DNA of 64,000 nucleotides, taken from Trebouxia sp. TZW2008 (lineage: Eukaryota; Chlorophyta; Trebouxiophyceae; Trebouxiales; Trebouxiaceae). The notes below the pieces were generated by a model, which was not told the DNA's origin, did not search any database, and was given only the letters and a program-made list of their open reading frames with translations. This document shows positions 42,584 to 53,900 of the stretch, one piece after another. The stretch spans positions 310,001 to 374,000 of the forward strand of contig BDIU01000053.1 of NCBI GenBank assembly GCA_002118135.1, given 5' to 3'. Position 1 is the first letter of the stretch; every line of letters starts with the position of its first letter. The translations under genes were made by a program, and so were the position numbers.

Positions 42584-45500
42584 TCACTCATAACCAAAGG
42601 GGTTAGCCAGAGACTCTGCCCGCCGCATGTCAACGTCATGTTGCCCAGTTACAGAAGAAATGGCATCTGATGCCATTTTGGCAGCCTGAGACATGGCCCT
42701 TGGGTTGTATGGACCCCTCCTGCCTCTAAGGCTTGAGTACGGTGGTGATGCGGACATGAGTGCAGCATCATAGTCATTGGATGGTAGTCGGGTGGTAGCA
42801 GCTGCAGAAGTGACAGTTGGACCTCTGCCGGACGTGCTTGCGGTGCCTTGGCTGCTGCTAGTGCTGGTGCCGGGCTTACTTTGGGCTTGCAACCGCTGCA
42901 TGAGATTGTCAGGAAGGGCTTCTAGGGCAGTTAGAGCCTCCCGTAGGGCTTTGACAGCATTTTGGCATTGGGTACGCTTTGCTGCTACATCTTCCCTCTC
43001 TGCCATAATGTCTGCAAACTGCTCCTCCCTGTAAAGCCACGACAGCATTTTCAGGCCCAAAAACGTTTACAGGGCTCAGGGATAAGGCGCAAGTCTTTCC
43101 TCTCTGCATGAGCCTTTTAGGAAGGGCTTCTAGGGCAGTTTGAGCCTCCCATAGGGCTTTGACAGCATTTTAGCATTGGGTGCGGTTTGCTGCTACATCT
43201 TCCCTCTCTGCCATGATGTCTGCAAATTGCTCCTCCCTGCAACACCACAAGCAGTTGCAAACATTCAATTCCACAAATTTGGAGGGGCCAGAGGGGCGTA
43301 TGCAATATTTCCTCCTGTGGCATGATGTCTGCAAACTGCTTCTGCCTGTGAGACCACATCAGCGTCTCAGACGTAACTTCCACAGGCTGAGGGTGTGGGC
43401 GCCATCTGTAGACTGCTCCTCCATGTAACACCACGGGTGCCGCTAGACCTTTGACATGCCGCGCATAAATGTACACAAGCAGGCGATCAGCTTGGGATCC
43501 TATGCAATATGCAGCTTACACAGATGTGAGGCCTCCAACCCAATCTAGTGATCTGCTGGCCAGGAACATTTCATTCCGCTGTCAGAGTGATCAGCATTAT
43601 TGCATACACCATAGCATCGCCTTGCACAATCAAGTCCTTCTGGCCCTGTGGACTCAGCTTCACACACAGCCACAGATACACCATGAGAACTGACCCTGCT
43701 GGCTTGGCTGAAGTCTATGTGTTTGGAAACAGAAATTTGATGAGCTGTTGCATCAAGCATCACCTGTAGAGGATATGTATGAAGTGTTGCTGCATGCCAC
43801 GTGATGCTATCACATCAGTCCTGTTGCCAACACGCTCCTGAGCTATAGCCTTGAATCATGGAGTCTTTCCAATGCTTGTTGATGAGGTCCTGTACAGCGT
43901 CCATGACCCTGCTAGGTGCGTATGATGTGTCAAACAATTATGCGCCGAGCATCACCTGTAGAGCGTGTGTATGAGATGTTGCTGAAGGCCCCGCTGCACG
44001 CTGTTCACCAAGAAGTGCATGACAGCCTTGGGTACGGCATCTTGCAGGTTCTTGCGCACAACGTCAAAGTAGGATTCCACCAACAGCCTGGTGACTTGAA
44101 CCTGCACCTCTTCTTGCTCGCTTACGCTGCCTGGCACCCGCAGTATCTGCACCAGACAGCACGTCTGACTGCTTCTTTACTTTGCAACTTCAGCGAGAAA
44201 GCCTGAAAACTGCCATCAAGGCATTCATCATGGCATCAACCATAGCAAGGGAAAATGCCCAGCAGCAGATGCACTGACAACTGAGACAGTAGACACGAGG
44301 GCACTGGAATTCAGTGCTTTCGGTGAAACTCACTGTCATGTAGTGCGACTACGATGTATGAAAGTGACACTGGCTGACAAGTATCTGGCATTTGTTTTAT
44401 TTTGATCATATAGCTTGCTTAGTAGCAATGACTATGGTATATGAAACTGACACTCACCATTGGCGGCTGATTCAAGGGGTACCCCCTGTCATGACCAGAG
44501 ACCCGTCTGCTGCTGGGCGCATCATCCTGCTGACTAATCCTCCATGGTAGCTGAAACCAGCTGGTGCTAGGCTGCTGATCAGTCACCTCTGCATCACCAT
44601 TCTGCAGGGGCAACTGTTGGGGTGATGGGGTCTGACCCCCCACAGGAGGTCTGAAAGACGAGGGTTGGGGCAGCCGCCTTGACCCCCCTAGCAGTTCCTC
44701 GGGTGAGTACAGCTCTGGCTCCACTCCCTTCAGGGGATGCGACCGCACTGAATGCCTGAGTTTCTGCAGGGCGCCCCAGGCAGCCTCAGGGGGGCGCCCC
44801 ACAGGATCATATATGAGGCATGAATGCATGAACTCATGCTGAATGAACACATGAATGACTGACTGGTTGCAGGGCGCCTTACAGAGTCACAACCTTGCAC
44901 ACTTGCAAAAGCAGGTTGTGCGTTTGAGACATGTGTACTTGATGTACACAGGCTTCTTCTGCTTGCTACTCATGATCATGTCAAATGAATGCGCGTTGCA
45001 CACAATGTCCACAGTAAACTTGTCAAGCTGTTTCTCCATTTGGCACAAGAAAAGCGTACATCAATGCTTTGCACAGGAGCCAATATGCTTGTCTGATGAG
45101 GCCAGTGCCACATACTTTTCAGATCAGGCTCATGGTGCAGAGTTATCAAGAGTGGTGTCAAGCGCAGTGTGGTCGTCTTTTGCACAATCTGTGTACACTG
45201 GTATGAGTACCCATGCCCAAGCTGTGCATCAGTGACAAGCATCAAGAGCAGTGTTCTGACCTTGAACCCATGCCTATTGGTTGAAGTTGTCTCAGCCAAG
45301 GGCGGTCTGCCAGCTCTATGTGAGGCAGTAGCAGTGTGGCCAGCTGCTTGTTCTACCAGATTGTTGGCAGATTTGGGCCGCCCATGTTCCCGTAGGCCCT
45401 GCTGTGCATCTTCTTGGTGATCAGCATCACCATCTTGCTCCTCAGCAGGAGCGCCATGCATCTGAAACAGAACCTGAACAACAAGAAATGGGTCAGTTTA

Positions 45501-48500
45501 GAAGAAAGGCAGCAGCTCCTGCTGTGCATCTGCTTGGTGGTCAGCATCTGAAACAGGATCTGAACACAGCTCATGGGGTCAGCCGCTTGGTCAATCAGGT
45601 TGTTTACAGTTGTAAGCCACCCATAATCCTGGCCATGCAGACCTTGATATGCATCTCTTGGTGGTCAGTAGCCACTATCTTGCTCCTCAGTAGGAGCGCC
45701 GTGCATCCGAAAAATAACCTGAACACAGCTCACGGGGTCAGCTGCTTAGTTGACCAGATTCCCAGCAGACTTGGATTGCCCACAATGCTGACCCCGCAGG
45801 CCACTGTCTTGCTGCTTGGTGGGAGGCGTCATGCATCTGAACCAGAGCCTGGAAAACAGCTCATAGCGTTAGCCGCTTGATCAATCAGATTGTTGTCAGG
45901 TTTGGGGTGCCCATATTGTCCCAGGATCACGTTCAGGACAGCTGTACCTGATCAATGCTGCAGGTGCAAAGCATACACTTTGCATTGGTCCTTACGTGTG
46001 GCAGGGCACTGATGCCAAACAAGATTGTAGGCGCCAAGCAACAAACTTACCTCATTGCTCACCTGTGACAGAGCCCTGTTACCACCTAGGAAGTGGGGGT
46101 GGTCAGTGTCGATGTAGGTAAGCTTATGCTTCGCAATGCTTGTGCAGTTGCAACATCATTGCCAGGGTCACAGTGCAGGACAGTTGTGCCTGATGAAATC
46201 TGTACAGGCAGAGCAGGATGCTCAGTGCCCGTGACGGAGGGTTTTTACCACCAGGGTAGTCAGTGTTGATGCAGGCAAGCTACCACTGTCATTGCCAAAG
46301 CCACAATGCAATGCAGCTGTCTTTGAACAAAGCTGCAGGTGATGGGCAATGAGTTTGAATCAGTGCACACCTGTGACAGAGCCCTGTTCCCACCCAGGAA
46401 CTGAGGGTGGTCAGTGTTGATGTAGGCAAGCTCACAGTCCACAAGGTCCTGAATCATTCGCTCAGCAGGAGCTGCTCCTTCGCTGATGAAGTCCTCAACA
46501 GCTGCCCTTAGCCGCACCTAAACCACATACAGACTCAGCGTGAATGCCCTGATGGTTGCACTGTTTAGCAACAGCGATGTACATAACAGCTGCCCTTGGC
46601 CACACCTGCATTGCATACAGATGCAGCATAACAATGACGCGTGGGGCATTGTCACAGCTGCTGTCAGTACTGTAGACCAGTCTAGAGCCAGTAGCACCAG
46701 GCAACAGAAACACAGCGCATGCAAATGCCCATGCCGTTTGGACCTGAATATTAAACAGACAAGGCTGCAGGCGGAAGCATTTGATGTTAAACATGTGTTT
46801 CTGAGAAGTATTGGGCAAAGATATCTGGGTGCATGTTGGCTGGCATAGCTGCTCTGCATATATGACATATTGCAATTGCATCCCATGCGTATGGACGTTG
46901 TGGAAAAACAAACAAAAACTGCCAGTGCATGACATATTTATTGGTACTCACACACAAAAGCTCCCTATGCATGACATGTGCATTGGCCTCGTGACAGATG
47001 GACAAACAGTACCTAGAGGTTGGAAAAGCAGCTGACATCAGCAGGTGCACACTGGCTGGCAATGCGCAGAAGCTCAGCATGCACAAACTGCTGCAGATAC
47101 ATGAAATGCTTATTGAAACCGTGGAAGTTGAACAAAAAAATACCTGTAGGTTGGGAAAGCGGCTGACATCTGCAGGTGCACACTGGCTGGCAATGCGCAG
47201 CAGCTCAGCATGCACAAACTGCTGACACTGTAGGGCTGAGGGCAGTAGACAGCTGATGGCCCTGCGCACCAACAGCTCAAATGGAGCTTCTGGGAGCAGG
47301 ACGCTGCCCCTCACACCACCACTGTTCTTGATGGCTGTTCTGACATCCTCGTCTGTCAGCTCACTGCAGAGCAACAAAAGAGTCAACATGTTTGGCTGCG
47401 ACCAATGAGCACTTGCTGCTGCATCAGGGCAAGATATGAAGCAGCAGAGGGGTGGCGACTAAGTGCAAGCTTGGGACTGCCAGTAGATGTTGCTCAACAT
47501 GTCAACCCAAGCTAGCAAACCATGCCCTTGATGAGAAATGAGCATGAAGATCGTGGCGTTTACCTAGATGGGTCCAGCTCGCCAACTCCTTGCACAAAGA
47601 TGTCTTGGAAAATATGTCGGATGCGTGCTCCTCCAGCCAGTTCTGAAGTGGGCAGCTGCTCACTGCGCCCATCCAGCATCTCCCCATATCGCACAGCATA
47701 TGCGTCCAGCAGCCGCAATAGCAAAGCACCGCTGCAGTCATCAGCAGCACAGCATTGATACATCTGGGATGAGCAGCTGCCCTTTGCGCCCGTCTAGCAT
47801 GTCACCATACTGCACAGCATAAGAGTCAAGCAGCCGCAGCAGCAGGGCACCGCTGCAGTCATACTTTTACATTGCTCTGCACCCTCATCTGTCCGTGCTG
47901 ATGACTGCAGCAATGCCCTGCTGCTACAGTCATGATCACAGATAGTTGAGCGTGCAGAGAAATGTGAAAGTGCAGGTGATGAGTGCAAGCTGCCACACAG
48001 GACAGATTAGCAGCATTGTCTTTAGCGATGTCAGGCATGCATTGTGTTGCAAGGGGTGCAGAAGCTGAGCCAACAGCAAGATGCACTCCCACAGAATTTA
48101 AGACTGGAATGCATGAAGCTTCACAACGCAAATGGGCAATGCAGCAAGCATCATGATCGGATTGATATGGACTGTGAGATGTTGACCATGCGTCCAGACC
48201 AGCTGTGGTGGCATTATGCTGCTGCCCAATTGCCTCTCCGACTCGTGACTGAGGCGAGATGCAGCTGTATAATTTTCAACCTGACCACAGTCCTGCAAGA
48301 GGCTGCCCACCTGGTGCCAGAAGACTGCCCATTCAAGGGGTCGCCATACAGCTTCAGCTCATGAAAGTGCTTGTCCAGCATGTCCTCTATGCTGGTTTTC
48401 AGACTTGGCAGCAATGCCTTGATGTGCTCCACAAGGATGTGATTCAGGGCCTTGGCCAGGTTGTGTAGGCCGCATTGGGCAGCAACACTGTTGTATTCAG

Positions 48501-50239
48501 GATGCGTGCTGAAGAAATCCAGCTCTGCTGCTTGTGCTTCGCCAATGTTGCGCTGGCTTATGATATCCTCTTGACTGCGATTGACAACTCCTGCATTCGA
48601 CACATGGATTGATGGCCTCTGGACGCCAGATTTACAGTCAATGCATGGCTGCTGTTTAGACGCACACTGCAGCTTGTCACAAAGTATAGGTACATTCTGC
48701 AGCTGAGTGCAATGCAGAAAGCTGATGCAGGCTTGGGTGTTTGCAAAGGAAGAAAATTGAGATCACTGGCAAGCACCACAGGCTGATGGCAGAAGGCTGT
48801 CAAACCTATGTAGCCAAGTCGCAAAGGGACAACCTCATTCTTCAACAGTCTCAGCGCATTTGTACCCCTGTCCATGATGTCAAGCTTTGTCAAGACACCT
48901 GCATGCAGTCAAGCCAAGTCACACAGCAACAACACACCTGATCAGCATGACAAGCTCGGCAGAATGACACAAGGCGCTCGAAGTTTGGCCATTCAGCTGA
49001 CGTGAAGCTTGAACCACAAAAGTCACAGAACTGGCACAATCAAAACAAACAGTCTGTGATCTCTCCTGTAAATGTAAAAAGTTGGGAATGCGCACAGGGC
49101 TGGTGCTGCAGGCACTCTTACCAACAGTTCTCAAGCCTTGAGGGTCAACGCTGCGCGCTAGCTCAATTGCATCTGAGTTCACCAGGTCATGATTGGCAGC
49201 AGACACAGCCAGTATGACGCATGTGGGGTGCCTGATATACTCCAGCACCATGTTCCTGATGCGGCTCTCTATGTCTGATGGCTGATCGCCAACAGGCACC
49301 TTAGCAATGCCTGGCAGATCCACTAAAGTCATAGTCCTGTACACACATGATGCTACCTGTTCATGGTCTGCATGGGCTTGCTTAAGCCCAACATCATGTT
49401 CACGGTGATTGAAGACTGCTCAAGCACAACAGAATGTTGTAGCAAGTGGTGCTGCAAGCCAGCAGTGGGGTGAGCTCAGGAACAGATGGGCACTTACAAG
49501 ACGTGTGGGCTGCAGATCTTCAGTCTGATTGCTTTGTCTGAAATGCCCTTGTTGGCACCAGTCACGCGCTCTGTTTCCTGCAAGATCTCCTGGCGCATCT
49601 GCTCAAAGTCAAAGAACCGCCTGCCTGCAATGTCATCAACAGAATCAAGATCCAACTGTAGTTGATTGACTTGTGTAGACCTGCAGACAGTGATCAGCAC
49701 CTGGCAGGTGTAAGAACTCGCCCCAGTCGCTTCCAGTAGTGCTTGCTTTGACCAGCTGCAGGACCAGTGGACGCCTTGTACATATTTCTGGTCCCCTGGG
49801 CAAAAAGTCTCGGCCAACCTGCAAGTTCGAGCTCCGCAGACTGCAGGTCAGACTGGATAGACAGCCGTGTTGCAAATTCTGGTCCTGGGTGATGCAACAA
49901 GCCTCACCAGAGCTTCCAGCACACTTGATTTGCCGCTGCTTTGGCTGCCGATTACAGCAACTTGAGGCAGTTCCAGGCGGAAATCCAGAGTCACCTGCAT
50001 GGCATACACAGCTCACCTGTGTCTCTTGGCAGCATAGCAGCAACATGAGCGATGGCTTGTCGGGCGTGAAGCAAGCACGTTCTTGAAGATGCAGATACAA
50101 AGCAACAATTTGCTTGGATGCAACTTATGTGCGACCGAGTTGGCGAGATTGACACCTGACTGAAGATGTCTTGCAGACGGTTTATAGCAGGTATGAGGGT
50201 TTCCCCGAGCCCCTCGACATGGCCGGATGTGCTTGCCAT
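42584..50239 (-). CDS. Dynamin-related GTPase (DRP/Dnm1 type)
   Basis: Fourteen exons close in phase to about 918 residues: 50156-50239, 49908-49994, 49701-49818, 49498-49624, 49122-49336, 48806-48898, 48311-48590, 47564-47731, 47144-47363, 46371-46517, 45261-45461, 44458-44838, 43956-44146 and 42584-43028. The GTPase domain shows G1 GSQSSGKS, G3 DLPG and G4 TKLD, with WGEFLH and HPTCVILAV. The middle domain follows ([63 protein letters not shown]). A disordered insert at 44458-45461 stands where classical dynamins have a PH domain. The GED is at 42900-44146 ([33 protein letters not shown]), then a Ser/Thr-rich tail. No PH domain fits the mitochondrial/peroxisomal fission type. It is longer than usual because of insert and tail. 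Five of its introns carry ghost exon copies. Confidence 0.92.
42897..43445 (-). repeat. Ghost copies of the dynamin GED exon
   Basis: The exon start at 42897-43040 is repeated at 43106-43250, offset by about 206 bp and nearly identical. The copy keeps the acceptor (TTGCAG|GGAGGAGCA) and most codons, but a TGC-TAA stop follows the stretch matching KRTQC. Shorter pieces recur near 43320 and 43400 (GTCTGCAAACTGCT, GTAGACTGCTCCTCC). Confidence 0.85.
43750..43990 (-). repeat. Duplicated donor end of the GED exon
   Basis: CATCACCTGTAGAG(c/g)(g/a)T(g/a)TGTATGA(g/a)(a/g)TGTTGCTG is found at about 43760 and about 43950. The second is the working exon end (HTLYR and its donor); the first is a partial copy about 190 bp further into the intron. 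Confidence 0.65.
45410..45900 (-). repeat. Four copies of a dynamin exon start
   Basis: The acceptor region of the exon beginning at 45461 (CATCTGAAACAG with CTTGCTCCTCAGCAGGAGCGCC) recurs with the motif at 45459, 45545, 45704 and 45834. Flanking GTTGTT/GATTTGG.CGCCCA blocks recur with it. The outer copies have lost the acceptor or gained changes. Confidence 0.7.
46063..46440 (-). repeat. Three copies of a dynamin exon end
   Basis: CTGTGACAGAGCCCTGTT..CCACC.AGGAA and GGTGGTCAGTGT(t/c)GATG mark copies at 46063, about 46229 and 46371; the last is the working exon end ([14 protein letters not shown]). Spacings are about 166 and 142 bp. Confidence 0.75.
47010..47225 (-). repeat. Two copies of a dynamin exon end
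   Basis: GCAGGTGCACACTGGCTGGCAATGCGCAG.AGCTCAGCATGCACAAACTGCTG is at 47041 and 47172, a 131-bp offset. The second is the working exon; the first lies in the intron and keeps the reading frame for most of its length. Confidence 0.8.
47640..47935 (-). repeat. Two to three copies of a dynamin exon start
   Basis: The exon start at 47731 (GCTGCAGTCA with upstream CAGCCGCA, GCACAGCATA and CATCTCCCCATA blocks) recurs with its acceptor at 47852, 121 bp away. A shorter piece lies near 47921. Confidence 0.75.
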
Positions 50240-50900
50240 ACCGCCCGATGCCGGCTGGGGCTTTTGCGGAGCGTCAATGAAGTCTCAGTCGCCGACCCGG
50301 CGCAAGTATTTCTTTGTTCGAAGGTGCAGCGTGCGCTTGTGTCTTGGGTGCGCGACCCGCCTACACAGTGGCGGGCATCATCGACGGTTCTGATGACGTT
50401 GGGGATCGTTGTTGCACGTCGAGATCTGCAGGATCAGTATATGTCGCGCTTGAGTGCAAGGACTAGGAAGTTGACAGTGCTCTCGCTGCTGTGACTAAAC
50501 TTGACAACAGATTCAAAGCATGCTGAGCCTGCGGCGCATTCAGATGAGCGATCATCACAGGACTGGCCGTGAGTGATCAGCAGCCGTTGCGCTATTCAAT
50601 GCCATGCTAGTGAACCTGGTTGGGAGTCGCATCGGTGAGTTGTCAGCTTGGCTGTTTACGCAGATGTCAGCTTGACAGCTTAAACGAGTACACTGCCGTG
50701 CAGTTTGTTGCCGACCTTTCGCCGTTCGAAGGGGCAGTTCGTCACAGCATTGGCTCACCGTCAGGCAAATTGGTGAGTGACTGCGCATCATAGCTGCTGC
50801 GTCACGGTATACGCCCTGAGCACGCACCTAATTGGCCCTGTGGTCGGGTGACATCTTTGACTTCGAGCACACTATTAGCCAAATCAGTGCTGTTGCGGCG
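50240..50900. promoter_or_regulatory. Divergent region between dynamin and ArgRS genes
   Basis: The two genes read away from each other here. Possible extra 5' exons of the ArgRS gene lie within: a frame at 50608-50637 ending in CATCG|GTGAGT and another at 50704-50772 ending in AATTG|GTGAGT. I could not join them to 50901 in phase. Confidence 0.35.
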
Positions 50901-53900
50901 ATGTCACAATACATTCAGGAAGCAATACAACAAATAGACAGCTTGCTCAGCTCTCAGGCAAATGGCACAACCACTGCAGCTCCACCCAAAGCCCCTGCGC
51001 AAAAGTCAGGTGCCAAACAGGCTTCAGAAAGCATGCCTGGCTAAAGCGGGATAAGGCAAGTAAGCCTGACGCCATCATTACTGCTGCAGGGTCTGCGCCT
51101 CGTGCAGCCACAATGGCAAAGGCAAAAGGCAAGCAACCTGCTGATAAACCTTCCGTGACCCCAACAACAATGAAAGCAGCAGCTCCTGCAAAAGATCCGG
51201 TTCTGTTACCTGCCAGGCAGCAAACAGATGGCGCGCAACCTAGTGAAATTGTTCCCAGTGTGCGAGCAGAGCTGACTGATGCCTTCAAGCATGCACTGGA
51301 CGCAGCATACCCATCAGCCAATGTTGAGGCTGTTGTTGCACAAACAAATGAACCTAAATTTGGAGACTATCAATGCAACAATGCCATGGCATTGTTTGGT
51401 CAGCTCAAGGGCAAGGTACGATTCTGTTTGAAGTCATGCTTGCCAGTGTCACTGTTGAGCTGAAGCTGTCTGCTGTATGATGGCCTGATTTTGCTTCACC
51501 AGAACGCTCAACTGACTGTGGATCCTGTCATCACACAATGACTGTGCCACTACAAGACACCATGCTCACTAATGCGGCTACACAGGCAAAGCTTGCCACA
51601 GCGTTGCCAAGCTTTGCCTGCCAACATTACGACAAGCTTGGCACAACATGCTGATCCGCCATCAAATTATCTTCTTCTCCTGTTGCAGCCTGATGCTCCA
51701 AAGAACCCCAGAGCAGTAGCAGAGAGCATTGTGGCTGCTCTCCCCAGCACTGAGTACCTACAAGACAAGCCCACCTTAGCAGGGCCAGGTTTCATCAATG
51801 CCAAGATCTCCAGTCAGTGGATGGGCGTCAGAATACAGAACATGCTCAGACAAGGCATCAAGACATGGGCACCTCGACTGAATCGCAAAAGGGTTGTTGT
51901 TGACTTCTCTTCGCCGAATGTAGCAAAGGAGATGCATGTGGGTCATCTGCGGTCGACCATCATTGGAGACACAATCTCTCGCACACTGGAGTTCTGTGGA
52001 GCTGATGTACTGCGACTCAACCACATTGTGAGTCCCTGCAGCCTCCCACACAGCTTCTGTGGTATCCAGTGTTCATCTGCATGCAACCAGTTGCGTCGTA
52101 TACCTTGACGGCCATTGTCTGCACCACTTTCAGAGCTGTACTGGCATCCAGGCAGGATGTGGCTGCTACATCTGCTGTTGTGGAGTGTGTGATGATGTTT
52201 GATGCTATGCTATGCTGTCACTCTATGCAAGACAGCTTGCTGGATACATGAATGTCTGCAGTCTAGGCTCTTAAAGCACTGTCCATGGCAATCATAGCAT
52301 GAAAAGGTGCATTGACCATCTTTTCAGGCTTGCAACTTTCTGCATTTCACACACAGGCATTGCACTGCACAGCGTTCCACTCAGCTGAAGCTCATGACAT
52401 GATGAGTATTTTCAACAACACCTTTGGCATTGCAGGGGGACTGGGGAACGCAATTCGGTATGCTGATCCAGTATCTAGATGAGGCAAGGGAAGGAGGTCT
52501 TGCAGACCCCACTATTGCTGATCTGTCCCTTCCTGAGCTTCAGGTTTGTGCCTTTCTCTTTCTCCATCTTGGGGCACATTTCAGCACCAACAGCTCTATC
52601 ATGCTCAGAAGGATGTAGAAAACAGCTTTCACTGTTGCATGTTGGGCCTTTCTGGATACAGCTTTACCTAGTTCTGCACTCTATAGTCCAATGTGCACAG
52701 TGTGTCAGTGCTGCTGCTTGAGGCACAGGCTGCAATTGCAAAACTCTTTCTCGCTCAAGCTCATGTGTGTCAGCATACGCTCAACCATCATGTGCAATGT
52801 GTACATTTGGGCGTGTTCGCCTGTTTTGCAAAGGTGACTGTGCTGTTTTGATTTGTGAGCCACATCTTTGTAGCCGCAAGCCAGCTCACTGAACTGGTCA
52901 CCTCAGTCGATCTGCAGTGTATGTTGCATGCGGAATCATTTTACAGATGCAGGTCTCATCTGACCTGATCTGTCTTACATGCCACGCAAGGCTTGCATTA
53001 TCTCCTACTTACACGCAATGAACACAGCTTTGATATTACCTGTTGCACGCAGACCATGTACAAAGCGTCCAAGCAGAGGTTTGATGCTGACGCTGACTTC
53101 AAGGAGAGAGCCAGGAAAGCAGTCACAAAACTACAAGGCGGAGATGCCCAGTTCATCAAAGCTTGGGAGCGCATCTGTGAAGCATCCCGCAAGGTCACAC
53201 CTTTGACATGCACCCTGCACTGCATTCAGCCAGTCATTCAAGTCAAACAGACAAGCCATCAATCACCCACAAAGTTTGAAGAACGCTCTGTGAGGCCTCC
53301 TGCAAGAAGATGTGTTGACATGCACCCTGCTCTGTAGTCAGCCTGCTGGTCTATTGGGTAACCAATCAAACACTAAGTTTGAGTGGCGCACCCTGAAGCA
53401 TCTTGCAGTTCATCTGGACACACACCGTCTACTCACAAGCAAACAATTGGTCACCTGTGCTGTGATGTCAATCTGGTCCGCAGCAAGGGCATACATAGCA
53501 GCAGTCCACTGTCTGCAAGTAAGGCACGCTCTCTGCCTCTCTGTCATCCAAATCCTTCAATAGCTTCACTCAAGAAATGAATGAAGCTTTTGCAGGCCTT
53601 GAACGCCTGTGTAAGGATTGAGGTGCCTTCTGCTGCTTTTGGTTGTTTGTCACAGTCAGGATGCCTATGCATGTGGTCCTACTGCAGTGCTTCAGGCTAC
53701 CTGCCTGTGTAAGGCTTGAGGTGCTTTCTACTGCGCATGGCTGTTTAGTCACAGTCTGGCTCAAAATGCCGACGTAGTAGGTCCCACTGCAGTGCTCCAG
53801 AATGGTAGCACAGTTGCTGACAATGCAAGATACAAATCTGCCCTCTTGAGGTGCATGAGTGTGCGCACCACTGCTGTTTTGCAACACACAGGTTCAGGCA

